Assembly (NCBI GenBank): GCA_003260075.1
Contig: QLIY01000118.1
Coordinates: forward strand, 1-64,000
Reading direction: 5' to 3'
DNA length: 64,000 bases
Source: Phallusia mammillata
Taxonomy: Eukaryota; Chordata; Ascidiacea; Phlebobranchia; Ascidiidae
The position numbers and the translations under genes were made by a program. Position 1 is the stretch's first letter. Every line of letters begins with the position of its first letter. This document shows, one piece after another, positions 30,531 through 43,072 of this stretch. The notes beneath the pieces are model-generated. The model ran no database searches and was not told the origin of the DNA. It saw nothing but the letters and a program-made list of their open reading frames with translations.

Positions 30531-32909
30531 ACGACTTCAGATTTTCTTTAATCGTGCTGGTGTTACGAATGCCTCAGCGGTGGATAATTGCTGGCCTTAA
30601 AGGCGCGAATGGGTTAGATTTGTAAATATGGTTTTGTCCCCACACCATGTATGTTGAACCACAAGTCTTCAATTTTGCGCTGTTGGATCAAAAACTGTGC
30701 AGCTGTAATTCATTGGGCATATTGCAAACGAGCCTAAGAAAAGTGGAATTGTGGGCCGAAATCATAATGTTTGTAAAATTGTAATCTTGGCCTATTTTGC
30801 ATGTTTTGTTATTTTAATGCCTAATTGCTCGTTGTGAAAAACAAACGCAAAATAATCTGTACAAATACCATTTTCACCAAAAATGGATGATTGTCATGCG
30901 ATTTCGCCACGCTATCATGAAACTCATTTCTCTACAAAATGAGTTTTAGATCAAATTTTACGAAATCAACTATGCCATGATTCATTAATTCCATTTTTTT
31001 GGCGCTAACCCAATCTCGCGCTTAAACAGTTCCGCGCCTATCCTCAATCACACCAGTTGACATTTTTGTCTTTTATGCTTTTGAATAAAGCCTACCGCAC
31101 GTTTAACACAATTATTAGTTACAACCCTCAATCCCATTTTCTTAGCCACGTCCCCCCACACTTTTTGTTTGCGTGACGTCATTAAGGTATGTTCGGTGTC
31201 TCGTGTTTGCGTCATTGTGCAATATTTTCGTGATGAATAAATTCTAAACTTTTTCGGAAGTTAATCACTTCCTTTTTTTCTATTTCCGAATATCTCCCAT
31301 GGATTTTCCGAATAATTGTAACTCAAAACTCGGGCCCTTTAGCCAGGCGTAAAGGTTTTACCTCAAACTCAACGTTAACTGTATTTGACTAGAAGGATTT
31401 TCTGATCGATGATGGCAGGGCTTGTATTGGTATGATTCTTGTTTTCTATTTGCAAGTCTTGTTTTCTATTAGCAAATCGATTTAGGATTAGAGTCTTCAC
31501 TTTTTCTGACGAAAAGTAGTTTTTTAACTCATAGTCATAACTAACTTTAAAAGCTGCTCTAGACATCAGCGTGAAGTTGGTCGTGTGAAATAACTAATAG
31601 TGTGGGGAATGTTCGGGGGAATGCGGCAAATTGAAGTTGGAGTTAAAAACTGAGATTGGCAGTACAAAATTATGAGTTTTGACGGCTTTCTTATTCTTGT
31701 TGGGTGTTTTTATGTTGTCTGCATTTGTATATTGCACACTACTAATGCTGTTGATCAAACATAATTTTTCACAAATATTTCCATCAAACTTTGGGATGGC
31801 CTGGTTGGTTTGCGTAAAACGATGACCGCTGGTGCGTATGAACCTTGTACCTAGTTCGGAATTGCCTGCCAGTTGCTGGTTCACACTGATTCATGTAAAA
31901 TCGTTCTTTTACCAAAGTTATTCATGGAATGGCAGATTATATGCAGGCAGTAAGGAACGCTTGATCCATAACAGACATACGGTAGTTACTTTATCAGGAT
32001 TCGTCCTGGATTTAAACGCCTGGAAAAAAAGCTTTCAGCTAGTGCATAGACTTTCATTGTGCATTAAATAAAAGGGTCTCCGGATATTGTTGGCCCTTAA
32101 ACGACCAACAATTTTTTTGCGGACCGGTGGACTTACAAAATCAACCCAACATGGAATTACGACAAAAATATGCAATTTTAAAAAAATATGAAAAATTCAA
32201 TGTAATGAGAAGTTTGCTGCTGTCTTTTGCACTTTTACGTTTTGCCACCACCCTTACCGCATTCTGACGTACGACATGCTGCAAATTACGGAACGTGAAT
32301 ATTCTTTAAATCAGCTTAAAATTGGATGGTTTATTGTTTAATTAATGGACAAGCCTTCAACATCTTGCATTTTGCAATTGAGATATAAAATTGTAATATA
32401 TTTGGCGGAATGGCAGAAAAATTGACGCGGACCGGCGGTTGAGAACCACTGACGTAGCCAACACAAAGAAATCGGGCTGAAAGAAGCTGCTTGTGACGCC
32501 ATATTCGACAACGTGGCGAAGTGATTTTCTCCCAAATATGTTTACGCGAGTCACTTTGTTTTCCGTCTACGAACTTTCACTTAGTTTTCGCCAATGCTGC
32601 TAGATTTGCTGAATAATGTCCGTTTATCTGCAAGAAATAATTTACCGGTAGCGTTACAATTACAAATTAATTGAAATGCTGGGTAACGAAATAAATAGAG
32701 ATCTGTGCAAACGTTGCCTACTGACTGTAAATGCAAACGACAGCTAAAGCAAGAGTCGACAACAATTAAGTAAGGCCATAGCCGGGTGCTGGTGTGTGAG
32801 GGATTTGTAAGGCTGGAACACCTTGTTGCGACAAAACTACACCATGGTATTCACTAAATCAACGATATGAAGACTGTTCGGTGGTAATGAGTAAGCACGC
32901 GCATATAAC
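30531..32909. other. Intergenic region between WDR7 and the sulfotransferases
   Basis: AATAAA sites for WDR7 may lie near 31082. No further gene is supported. From about 32060 the sequence is shared with 38530 onward, the left end of the duplicated sulfotransferase unit. A hAT-like terminus (cggttgagaaccactg, ending at 32451) and associated sequence from about 32115 are present only in this copy, so a partly degraded element inserted here after duplication. Confidence 0.45.
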
Positions 32910-33089
32910 CAGTGGTGGGATTCAAACGGTTCGTACCGGTTCTATAGAACCGTCTCACCAAATTTTATGAGATCAGCGAACCGGTTAGCATTACTGGTTA
33001 CTGTCAATGCACTTTTTGCAACAAAACCGGCTGAAAAATATGACTTTTGTGATAGAACCGGCTGACAAAAAAATGGAATCCCACCATTG
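32910..33089. mobile_element. hAT-type MITE upstream of sulfotransferase copy 1
   Basis: 180 bp, CAGTGGTGGGATTC at the left and GAATCCCACCATTG at the right, flanked by catataac and catataat (7 of 8). The paralogous region near 38930 (gcacgcgccaatatttcg) lacks it, an empty site. It is related to the elements at 4572 and 7012. Confidence 0.82.
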
Positions 33090-33720
33090 CATATAATTCG
33101 TAATGGTGTTTAAATCTCGCCCACAAAATACTGTTTGATTTGCCGGTACTTCTACTAGGCCAAGGTATAAGAGAAAATCACTTGTGCAAAGATAGGTGAT
33201 GTAGGTCAAGCGTTGACCTATTTACATTTCAATGGCCCCACGAAAATCACAAGACTGCTCAAATCCTTCAGTGACGCTACAAACGTACACGTGGCATTTT
33301 CACATGTTCACTTGTTACGTCATAAAGGGTACCTTGCTTCATTTATAAAATGCTGAAGTTGAGTTGAATCTGCTATGCTTCAGCAAACATCGAGCATTGA
33401 TAAGCTTCGCCCGCCTGTTCTGTAGCCGACAGAGTTGTTTGCTTTACGTAGAGTTAAAAGAGCAAATCGACTAAGCGAATGGATGTTATTATGGCTCTGT
33501 TTTGAATTGCAGTAGATCATAATGTTTTTTATACAACCGGTTTATTTGAGTATTATTGAGTTTTAAGTTAGTGTTATGCTTATTGTTCTTTCTGTATTAA
33601 ATACAATCCTACACAGTTACCTGGTGACTTGAGTTATAGCTCATGGAAGCGTTTTGTTTTGCAGATTGCACAAAAAGTTTTTTCAGCAGCCAGTTGTCGA
33701 AACGAACCAAAAACTTCAAT

Positions 33721-36700
33721 ATGGAGTCACCTTTGCAGAAAATGTTGCCGTCTGATTTGTACAAAGATGTTATGGAGTTGGGTGGTGACTTTTCAGAGGA
33801 AAGTATTAAAAAAACATCTGGGGGAGAAATTCCAAGCTGGAAAGGCTTCAGACTCATGCCACCCTTCACACCAGAACTGGCAAAATACGCCTACGACAAC
33901 TGGTCTCTGAAAGACGAAGAGGTTTTGCTTGCATCATACCCCAAAACTGGTGAGATTTTTTGTGGTTTTCTTAATCTAGCATTTTCAATTAAATGTGACG
34001 CCGAAATTACAAGATTGTGGAAGGTTTTTTTATTGCAGTTGCGACTTGTTTTGCATGAGGGGTGGGGTTGGGAATCCCAACTTGGGATGTAAGATTTTAT
34101 TAATTTTAGACTGGAAACTCAGTTTTATTCCTCGTTTTATTGAATTTTGAATGCTAACACCTTACCCCGACCCTAATACCCCTAACCGTCAGCTAATTTT
34201 TAGAAATATACTGTTTTAAATAGGCGTCATGCCCTTTGCGGCGTTTTCTCGAAAACTAGCTAAATGTGCAGTGTTGGTAGATCATCCTAAATACCCATTA
34301 TGTAACAAATATTAGTGATGTTTTATAATACAATGTCACACCTGTACAGGTACAAATTGGATGATGGCAATTTTACGTCGACTTTTGTACAGCGACGAGG
34401 AAATCAATTTGATGAAGCAGCTTCCATTAACTATGGGCATACTTGAGTCCGGAAGCGGTAAGTTCAAAGTTGAAAGGTCAACCAAAAATTCCCAGGGCTA
34501 ATAATAACCACTAAAACAGGATTTACCATTTAATTGATTTACCTTCACACTATTTTGTGCAGTAAAAAAGTTCAACATAATTGATCGTCTTCCAATAAAA
34601 CGGCGCATGATGGGCACACACTTGCCCGCTGAGCTGATCAACCTCGAGAGATGGAAGAAAGAGAATGCGAAGGTAAAGTCAATACATAGCCTGAAGTAGG
34701 CCTGCCATATTTTCATCACCAAAAAAGAGGAGTTTAACTTTCTCACAAATTAGGCCTACCATATTTTTTATCACAAAAAGAGAGGACGCATTGTTGACAT
34801 ACTTTAAGGGTCCCAAAAATAAAAGCTTCGGAAATTTGACGGTATACAATAGTTTGGATAAGGTTTAACGTTTATCACACCAAAAATAAGCTTGCATTTT
34901 CATAAAATGTAACACCTGTATTCGTTAAAAAATAAGCTGAAGATGTATATTTGGCTGCTTTTAAATACACATTTGTCACATATGTTTTTGATAAATCAGA
35001 AATTCCTTAAAAAGGAGGACATTTAGGCATTTTTTCTTGTCCTGGGAGGACAACTTGTTTTTTTTTGTTAAAAAGGAGGACATGTTGTATGGTATGCCTA
35101 AGAGGACGTATATGGTAGGCCTATTACAAATTGTTAATTTCAATCTAGCGGTTTCGCTGCGGGTGTATTTTGACCGTTATAATGGCCAAATTGTTATTTA
35201 TATATTTTGCGAATACAGAAAGTTCAAAAATATGGACCTGTCTTTCTAAAATATAGAACGTATAATACTCCAAGTGTAAAGGGCTGGTTTATGCTGACTA
35301 CCAGAAAAGGCACACTTTTTGGCGCTACTATTCGGTTATATTGCCGATCAACCTATCAAAATAATGACCGGTGTATGCAAGCTTAGAGTTCGTCAGTTTC
35401 CACTTACAGTTCGTCAGTTTTTGATTTAGTAAGCAGCATTTGGCTGCTTTGCAGTAATGTTTATTGCGTTGCTAGCCTGCATGTTGTCTCCTTATACATA
35501 TGGTATTGACAAACCCCTCCAAAGACGTGCACCAGTAGCCGGGAAACCACTGCTTTGACTCGTACAAGACCTTCTATTTTTACATGTATTTGAAATCAAA
35601 TCATACCTAAACAGCAAAACCTAACTGATTTTCTAAACAGGCATTAGTCTCACGGCGGTTCGGGGTCTTCGAGTTTTCGCTTTCTCCTTTTAAGTGTGAC
35701 CAGCCGTAACGCCTATACAAATAGTTCACAGGCCGACTTGGAAAAACAAATATCGGTAAAGGTCATGATTTGTGTTTAGGCATAGTGGTAGGCTAAGTGA
35801 CACTAACTTCTGGCTCGGTTGTCCATCTAATTGAAAGTTTGGGTGCTGCTTATTTTGTGCTTTTTCGGCAATGATTTCTTCCGGCGATGCGCACTCGGCA
35901 GAAATAAGGAAATCTGCAAAATCATTTTAAGGATCTACATCAAACTATAGTTTACTTCAAGTGGTTTAAAGAATATTTTTTTCTCTCTCAGCCTAAAGGA
36001 TGTCAAGTACACATAGAAGTAAAGTAATAGTCAAAACCATTCGTTGGCAAATCTTTCTGCAACAAATATTTTTTGTCCGCTAGGTGGTGTACGTGATGCG
36101 TAACCCCAAAGACCAGCTGGTTTCGTTTTATCACTTTGCGAAGAAGCTTGTGAGCAAAAATCCAGCAATTGGACGTTTCATCAATGATGGCTGGGAAGCG
36201 TACCTCGACAACGCCTTAAATGGTAAATACGTCGACGTTATTTTCTGGTAATTTTTTACCTTAATATCCAGTTTGTATAACAAGCCTTCGTAAAATTTAA
36301 TTTTTGTGGTATTTATTTATTTGACACAAATGGACATATTTTCGCTTATTTCGGAATCCAACGATTATCGTTTTAGGTGTTCTACCGTCAGGTACTTTAC
36401 CCGGTGAATGGTATCCGCACCATCTTCTGTCTTGGTACAAACACAAGGATGACAAAAACTTCTATTTTATCTACTATGAAGACCTGAAAAAGGTTTATAT
36501 GGTTCATGCGTCAGGTGCTTAAAATTTAACCACAACTTTCGCATATATTCAGGACTTTAAGAAAGAATTACGTCAGCTTGCAAAATTCCTTGGCATGGAC
36601 ATAACGGAAGAAAAAGTTTCGGAAATTGAGGAAAAATGTTCGTTCGGAAATATGAAGCAAGAAATTTCATCTTATTCTAATGATATGAAGATGTTCCAGA

Positions 36701-37089
36701 CAGTCAATTTGCGCAAAGGTCAGTTACTTTGAACAATTCAACTTTGTCGTCATTCTGTATCGTTGATGACGTCACGTTACGTAGTAAATTGAATTATTCC
36801 ATTTATTTGTCAAGGCAAATTTCTTATAAAGCGATAATTGCAACAAAACACACGCAAAAATGTCGCTTAAAATTTTATACGGACCGGTAACAAGCTCCTG
36901 GCGGACCGGTACTTGAAATTTGTATGTTTTGAAATAACTTATAGAACAGTTATTTTATATAACTTTACTTTTTTAGGTGAAGTCGGCGACTGGAAAAATT
37001 ATTTCACAGTTGCTCAATCCGAGCGTGTCGATGCGAAAATCAAGGATTGTCTTGGATCAACCGATGTCACATTCACCTATTGTTTGTAA
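33721..37089 (+). CDS. Cytosolic sulfotransferase (SULT1-like), copy 1
   Basis: It transfers sulfate from PAPS to hydroxyl or amine acceptors in the cytosol; the substrate is unknown. Exons 33721-33949, 34350-34457, 34563-34672, 36084-36222, 36377-36492, 36553-36718 and 36977-37089 give 326 aa with consistent phases. Motifs seen: YPKTGTNW (5'-phosphosulfate loop, about residue 72), THLPAEL with the catalytic His, YVMRNPKDQLVSFYHF (3'-phosphate binding), RKGEVGDWKNYFT near the end (PAPS binding) and the KxxxTVxxxE dimerisation motif in KNYFTVAQSE. The start is the first ATG after an acceptor-like site (gttttgcag) about 57 bp upstream; an earlier in-frame ATG at 33643 lies before that site and is not favoured. 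The exon 5 donor is gtttat, weak but shared in type with copy 2. It is a tandem duplicate of the gene at 39580. Confidence 0.95.
34752..35122. mobile_element. Candidate small element with AGGCCTACCATA inverted ends
   Basis: 371 bp in intron 3 of sulfotransferase copy 1, with perfect 12-bp inverted ends aggcctaccata / tatggtaggcct, not present at the equivalent place in copy 2. It contains several 'aggaggac' repeats. No clean target duplication was found, so the class is uncertain. Confidence 0.4.
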
Positions 37090-37924
37090 ACCGTTTGTGA
37101 CGACACACCTTAGTGACGTCATGCCTAATATACCCGTGGCGTCATGTTTTTATTATTTGTGAAAAACAACGTCAAATTTACCTGTTTCTCGTGTTAGATC
37201 GCAGTCGAAAACATTTAAAATAATGAGATCACATTGCACATGTGATATCCGAAAATTTGTCACAAGCAGCAACAAAATCAGGGAATTTAACATATTTGTG
37301 TCACTGAGCATACAGTGTTTCTCTAGAGTCTAGACTTTCAAGGGTATATCGTCCCAAACGCTATTGTTATTATTTTTATCCTTTTGTGTCGCTATGATTT
37401 CTTACACCAAACGAAAAATACTAATCGCAAAAACATAACCCTAGTATGTGTTTTTAGTAGTCTTTAAGTTAGGGTAAAATTTCCGAGAGACTGATGTAGA
37501 GTGGTATGCGGGGTTTATACTCGAGGTTTTCGGACATTCACTTTCTCTCTGTTTTGCCTCACTCGAAACAATGGCATACAGCATATGTATGGGTGGAAAA
37601 GGAGCTTCGTAAAACGGCGGGTTTTAGGCCCTTGCCTGTCTAGCAATTTGTAGTAAACAAAAGAAGAGCGCAACTTTGCATAGCTAGAATAGTTCATGGT
37701 CCAAATTCTAATTATAACGACACAAATAAATATTTTTTTATGTTTGTGTACTGGCGATATGCTACGATGTATGTAGGCTACATTGAGGTTTTCAAATTGT
37801 ATAATATTGTTTTGAAATAATTCATACACTGTAGTTTAGAACTTTACATATTCTTGCTATTAGTGAACTCATTATCTACCCTGCTCTATTGCTGAAAAAA
37901 ATCTTAGGCATGTACACAATATAC

Positions 37925-38052
37925 AAATTGCCAAAAAGAAAAGGGGCAAAACAGGAGATCGAAATAGGCAAGGTTTTACACAAGTCAACTGATTGACGTT
38001 TACTCAATCTCCCTTTAGGGGCTTTCCCGCCGCGTGACCGTTCATTCCCGAG
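37925..38052 (-). pseudogene. Relic of the ELOVL terminal exon
   Basis: This matches 43800-43925 closely: the 3' end of the elongase gene in antisense, including codons for [12 protein letters not shown] and the stop at 38006-38004. The rest of the elongase is absent. It marks the right boundary of the duplication that produced the two sulfotransferase genes. Confidence 0.75.
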
Positions 38053-38073
38053 AATTACTAATCAAATCCCTGT

Positions 38074-38227
38074 TACAAATAAAATGAAACCTAGACCTAC
38101 GCTGTTGTGAGGTGCACGAAGAACTGGAAAGGCTTCAGACTTGTTCCACCCTTTACACCAGAACTGGGCCCCCCCCCCCTACAAATAAAATGAAACCTAG
38201 ACCTACGCTGTTGTGAGGTGCACGAAG
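38074..38227. repeat. Direct duplicate around a C11 run with stray SULT exon fragment (join 3)
   Basis: A 48-bp segment (tacaaataaaatgaaaccta onward) occurs at 38074-38121 and 38180-38227. Between them, 38122-38168 is a near-exact copy of part of sulfotransferase exon 1 (WKGFRLVPPFTPELG), followed by C11 (38169-38179). The structure suggests a chimeric contig end. Confidence 0.7.
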
Positions 38228-38366
38228 TATTTTCTACGAACAAGGGTTGCTGGAACAGATTGTTTCTGGCCTAAATATTGCATATGATATGTCATGGTTC
38301 GTAGAAAAATTTTTTTTTTTCTGTTGTCCTTAATTTTGTTTTCAAGTCGTTGGAAACCCTGGACAT

Positions 38367-38367
<1 letters not shown>

Positions 38368-38447
<80 letters not shown>
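38368..38447. repeat. Homopolymer of 80 C
   Basis: A pure run of 80 C in the region between the two sulfotransferase genes. Unlike the 10-base runs it is not flanked by a local duplicate. It may be natural or an assembly filler. Confidence 0.9.
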
Positions 38448-39579
38448 TACTAATTAAAATTCATCCTCAGGGGCGCCCTGGGCTTCAACCCCCAGAAAAA
38501 ACCTACACCTGGTGCATTGACTTTCTTTGTGTGTTGAATATTAAGGTCTCCGGATGTTGTTGGCCCTTAAACTACCAAAAATTTTCTGGTCACGTAACAA
38601 GAGCTGCTTGTGACGCCATATTTGACAACGTGGCGATGTGATTTTCTCCCAACAATGTTTGCCCGAATCACGTTCTTTTCGGTCTGCGAACTTTCACCTA
38701 GTTTTAAGCAATGCTGCTTCTTTGCTGAATAATGCTCATTATGAATCATATCCATATGTCTGTGCAGGATTACTGACTGTTTAAACAAACGGCAGATATA
38801 GCATAAACTATTAAGGCTGCAGCCGGGTTCTGGTGTGTGAGGGATCTGTAAGACCTGAATACCTTGTTTCGGCAAAACTGCATCATGCTTTTTACTAAAT
38901 AACGATGACTGTTCGGTGTAAATAAATATGCACGCGCCAATATTTCGTAAATGAAGTCCTGTCCACAAAATACAGTTGGATTTGCCGGTACGCAGCGCGA
39001 AAAAGTTTGCCAACTTTTTGGCCAAAGCACACAAGAAATCCACTTCGGTAAAGAAGCATGGAGTAGTTCCACCAGCAATTGTAAGACGTTGATATTTTTG
39101 AAATCTTCGCACGAAAATCACAAGACTACTCAAATCCTTTAATGACGTCACAAACGTACACGTGGCATTTTCACTTGTTACGTCATAAAAGGTACCTTGG
39201 TCGATTTTTTTGAATATTGAGAAGTTGAATCCGCTATGCTTGAGCAAACATCACGCATTGATAAGTTTCGCCCGCCTGCTGTGACTGCCAAATTTGTTTG
39301 CTTTGCATCGATGTGTACGGCAAAACGACTTAGCGAGTGGAAATTATTGCGACTTTGTGTTAAGTTACAGTAGATCATAATGTTTTTAATATATCCGGTT
39401 CATTTGAGTATCATTGACTATTAAGTTAGTGTTATGCTTATTAATCTTTCTGTATTAAATACAATCCTAAACAGTTACCTGGTGACTTGAGTTATAGTTT
39501 ATGGAAGAGCTTTGTTTTTTCAGATTGCACAAAACGTTTTTTCAGCAGCCAGTTGTCGAAACGAACCAAAAACTTCAAT

Positions 39580-42500
39580 ATGGAGTCACCTTTGCAGAAA
39601 ATGTTGCCTTCTGATTTGTACAAAGATCTAATGGAGTTGAGCGAAGCATTTTCAGAGGAAAACGTTAAAAAAACAGCTACTGGAGAAATTCCAAGCTGGA
39701 AAGGCTTCAGACTTGTTCCACCCTTCACACCAGAACTGGGAAAATACGCTTACGACAACTGGTCTCTGAAAGAGGGAGACGTTTTGCTTGCATCATACCC
39801 CAAAACAGGTTAGTTTTAATAATGTTGTTTTGACCTAATCAAGTATTGTTTATTGAAATGTGGCGCCAATGTTGGTCGGGTTGCTCACATTTGCATAAGT
39901 TAGTAATGTTTTATAATGAATGTCTCCTGTACAGGTACAAATTGGATGATGGCAATTTTACGTCGACTTTTGTCAAACGACGAGGAATTAAAGTTGATCA
40001 AACAGCTACCTTTAAGCATTGGCTTACTTGAATCCGGAAGTGGTAAGTTCAAAGTTGAAAGGTCAAAATGGAATTACCAGGGCTAATAATATCCACAAAA
40101 ACTACATTCACGATTTGATTGACATACTTTCACACCGTTTTGCAGTAAAGAAGTTTAACGTCATTGATCGACTCCCGATAAAACGGCGCATGATTGCCAC
40201 ACACTTGCCTGCTGAGCTAATCAACCTCGAGAGATGGAAGAAAGAGAATGCGAAGGTAAAGTCAATACATAGCCTGAAGTAGGCCTGCCATATTTTCATC
40301 GTCAAAAAAGAGAACACATTTTTGTCAAAGAATATACACAGCTACTTTTGCGCCCCAAACCCAGCCTACATATTGTCTTGTTATACATTTGGTATGGGCA
40401 AATCCCAAGGACGTGCACCAACGGTAGCCGGGAAACCGTCGGTTTAACTCAAACAACACCTACTATTTTAAACATTTGTTTAAAACAGTGTTTCATACCG
40501 GAACGAAACGAAACGAAATAAAGTTATTCGTTCTGAGCAAATCATTCATTTCGTTCTGGACCGATATTTTCATTTTGTTCCGGTCTGACCGAAATAAATT
40601 TATAACGGTATTTTTCGGTATTTCGGGCTTAACAAAAGAACATTTCTTTGTGGTCTTTACAACTATTAAGCGAAAAAAGAAAGAAAGTTGCAACACACAA
40701 GAATTATTGCCGGTAGTTGTTACGTCATATAACATTTGTCAATGATGGTCAAACGGATGTAAATTGTAGAAGCTTCAATTTTTATTATAACCCCCCCCCC
40801 GTTACGTCATATAACATTTGTCAATGATGGTCAAACGGATGTAAATTGGAAAAGCTTCAATTTTTATTATAGCTTAACGGCGAGAAATTTTCTGCAATTG
40901 TTTCATGTCAAATGTCCAGAACGAAATACGGGAATAAAAAATAACGGTATTTCGCTCAGTTCCGGTATTTCAATGTTTTTTTATTTTGGTATTTCTGCTA
41001 TTTGAGTCAAAAACTATTTATTTCGTTCCGTTATAACGTTCCGTTATTCCGTTCTGGTATGAAACACTGGTTTAAAATTATAGCCAAACAGCAAAACCTA
41101 AATGTTTTACTAAACAGGCATCAGCCTCAGGAAAGTTAGGGAGCTTCGGGTTTTCCCTTTTTCCTCCTTTTAGGTGTGACAGCGCTAAACGCTTAAACAA
41201 ATAGGTGACAGACCGACCTGGAAAGGCAAATATCAGTGAAGGACATGGATTATGCTTAGTCATAGTGCTAGGCTACGTGACAATTGTGTTGTTTGTGAAC
41301 ATGCGCACTGGGCGGAAATGAGGAAATACTGCAACATCACTTTATACATGTATAATTTTCTTAATGTGGTTTGACGTGTGTATCACTTTTATCTTGGTCT
41401 AAAAAATGATGCTATATACACATTGAAGCAGTTATTTAGGAACACTATACACGGACTTGAGTAACTTAATCATAAACATAACAGCTAAAAACTTATGTAC
41501 ATGGAATACATTATGCAGACGTTTCAACAAGCACTGTGGTCAATGCATGTAGTCAATCCTAAGTGCTTTATATAACGTGTTCTACAGCTCCCCCCCCCCC
41601 ACTATACACGGACTTGAGTAACTTAATCATAAACATAACAGCTAAAAAACTTGTGTATATAGAATACATTATGCAGACGTTTCAACAAGCACTGTGGTCA
41701 GTGCATGTAGTCAATCCTAAGTGCTTTATATAACGTGTTCTACAGCTGGATTGACTACCTGCACTGATGATGACAACAGTGATTGTTGAAACGTCTGCAT
41801 AATGTATTCTATATACACAGGTTTTTGGCGGTTATGTTTATGATTGAATCAGTTGTTGTTTTCAAAATATACATGTTTTAACGAACTTTTCTGCAACAAA
41901 TATTTTTTTATCCGCTAGGTGGTGTACGTGATGCGCAACCCGAAGGACCAGCTGGTTTCATTTTATCACTTTGCGAAGAAGCTTGTGAGCAAAAATCCAG
42001 GAATTGGACCTTTCGTCAATAATGGCTGGGATGTGTACCTCGACAACGCCATAAATGGTAAATGCATCGACGCTATATTGTGTGATCAATTTTTTTACGT
42101 AACATCGAGTTTGTTAAACAAGCCCTCCGTTTATTTTTGACTGTCATTTATTGATTTGACACAAATGAAAATGCGGTTTTTCGCAAAACTTATCTAACCA
42201 TTATCGTTTTAGGTGTTCTACCGTCAGGTACTTTACCCGGTGAATGGTATCCGCACCATCTTCTGTCTTGGTACAAACACAAAGATGACAAAAACTTCTA
42301 TTTTATCTACTATGAAGACCTGAAGAAGGTTTGTTTGCTTTGTTTTTTCATTGCTTAGGATTTATTTTTACCACAACATTTGCATTTATATTTAGGACTT
42401 TAAAAAAGAACTGCGCCAACTTGCGAAATTCCTTGGCGTGGAAATAACGGAGGAAAAAGTTTCAGAAATTGAGGAAAAATCTTCGTTTGGAAATATGAAG

Positions 42501-42804
42501 CAGGAAATTTCATCTTATTCTAACGATGTGAAAATGTTCCAGACTGCCAATTTGCGCAAAGGTCAGTTTGAAGAAATCATTTGTCACATGATGTCATCAA
42601 TGGTTGATGTCGTCATTGTCATTAACGAATCACGTAAATAGCGCGTAAAGGTCATTATGTTCAACTTCAAACAACGTGATTTTGTCTTTAGGTGAAGTTG
42701 GCGATTGGAAAAATCATTTCACAGTTGCTCAATCTGAACGCGTTGATGCGAAAATCAAGGATTGTCTTGGATCAACCGACGTCACATTCACCTATTGTTT
42801 GTAA
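39580..42804 (+). CDS. Cytosolic sulfotransferase (SULT1-like), copy 2
   Basis: Exons 39580-39808, 39935-40042, 40146-40255, 41919-42057, 42213-42328, 42396-42561 and 42692-42804 are the same lengths as in copy 1 and encode 326 aa. Motifs YPKTGTNW, THLPAEL, YVMRNPKDQLVSFYHF, RKGEVGDWKN and KNHFTVAQSE are intact, so the PAPS sites, catalytic His and dimer motif are present. Differences from copy 1 concentrate in exon 1 (for example SEAFSEENVKKTATGE against GGDFSEESIKKTSGGE), near the expected acceptor-binding side, suggesting shifted substrate choice. AATAAA at about 43244. Intron 3 is enlarged by two elements (40486-41069 and 41468-41846) that copy 1 lacks. Activity is inferred from motifs only. 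Confidence 0.95.
40486..41069. mobile_element. hAT-type element with perfect 8-bp target duplication
   Basis: 584 bp including a C10 join; ends CAGTGTTTCATACCGGAACG and CGTTCTGGTATGAAACACTG. Flanks gtttaaaa (40478-40485) and gtttaaaa (41070-41077) are identical. Sulfotransferase copy 1 has no insertion at the equivalent intron position. The element at 57861-59303 has the same termini. Confidence 0.9.
40716..40871. repeat. Direct duplicate around a C10 run (join 4)
   Basis: 40716-40790 and 40801-40871 are near-identical (attgtagaagc against attggaaaagc), separated by ten C at 40791-40800, inside the hAT-type element. Confidence 0.75.
41443..41747. repeat. Direct duplicate around a C10 run (join 5)
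   Basis: 41443-41589 and 41600-41747 are two near-identical copies with a few differences, separated by about ten C (41590-41599), within an inverted-repeat element in intron 3 of sulfotransferase copy 2. Confidence 0.75.
41468..41846. mobile_element. Foldback-type MITE with ~70-bp inverted arms
   Basis: Left arm at about 41468-41540 (aatcataaacataac ... gcagacgtttcaacaa) pairs with 41777-41846 (ttgttgaaacgtctgc ... gttatgtttatgatt) with few mismatches. It is absent from intron 3 of copy 1. The true length is shorter, because a C10 join has duplicated the left arm and spacer. Confidence 0.65.
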
Positions 42805-42872
42805 ACCGTTTGTGACGACACACCTTAGTGACGTCACGCCTAATATACCGGCGACGTCTGTTTCTGGTGTTA

Positions 42873-43072
42873 TATCGTAATCGTTAACAGTTAAAATAGT
42901 GACATAACATTGTACATGTGACATGCGAAAATCCGTGATAGGCAACAATTTTTTTTCAGTGTTAGCCCCCCCCCCTATCGTAATCGTTAACAGTTAAAAT
43001 AGTGACATAACATTGTACATGTGCTGACATGCGAAAATTCGTGATAGGCAACAATTTTTTTTCTGTGTTAAA
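42873..43072. repeat. Direct duplicate around a C10 run (join 6)
   Basis: 42873-42965 and 42976-43072 are near-identical (one carries an extra 'ctg' after acatgtg), separated by ten C (42966-42975), in the 3' flank of sulfotransferase copy 2. Confidence 0.75.

Larger units (their letters stand above)
37090..39579. other. Region between the two sulfotransferase genes
   Basis: It contains the 3' flank of copy 1, a relic of the ELOVL terminal exon (about 38004-38052), a C11 join with a stray sulfotransferase exon-1 fragment, an 80-base C run, and from about 38530 the 5' half of the second duplication unit (shared with 32060 onward, for example 'cgtacacgtggcattttcac'). The acceptor-like site before copy 2 is ttgttttttcag, ending at 39523. 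No additional complete gene is seen. Confidence 0.5.

Noticed and set aside
33643..33720. Upstream in-frame ATG extending sulfotransferase copy 1 by 26 residues
   Set aside because: It precedes a good acceptor site, and the extension lacks family similarity. In copy 2 the equivalent stretch also lies across the acceptor.
38294..38641. 115-codon ORF with a long proline run
   Set aside because: It crosses the 80-base C run; the flanking parts are not protein-like.
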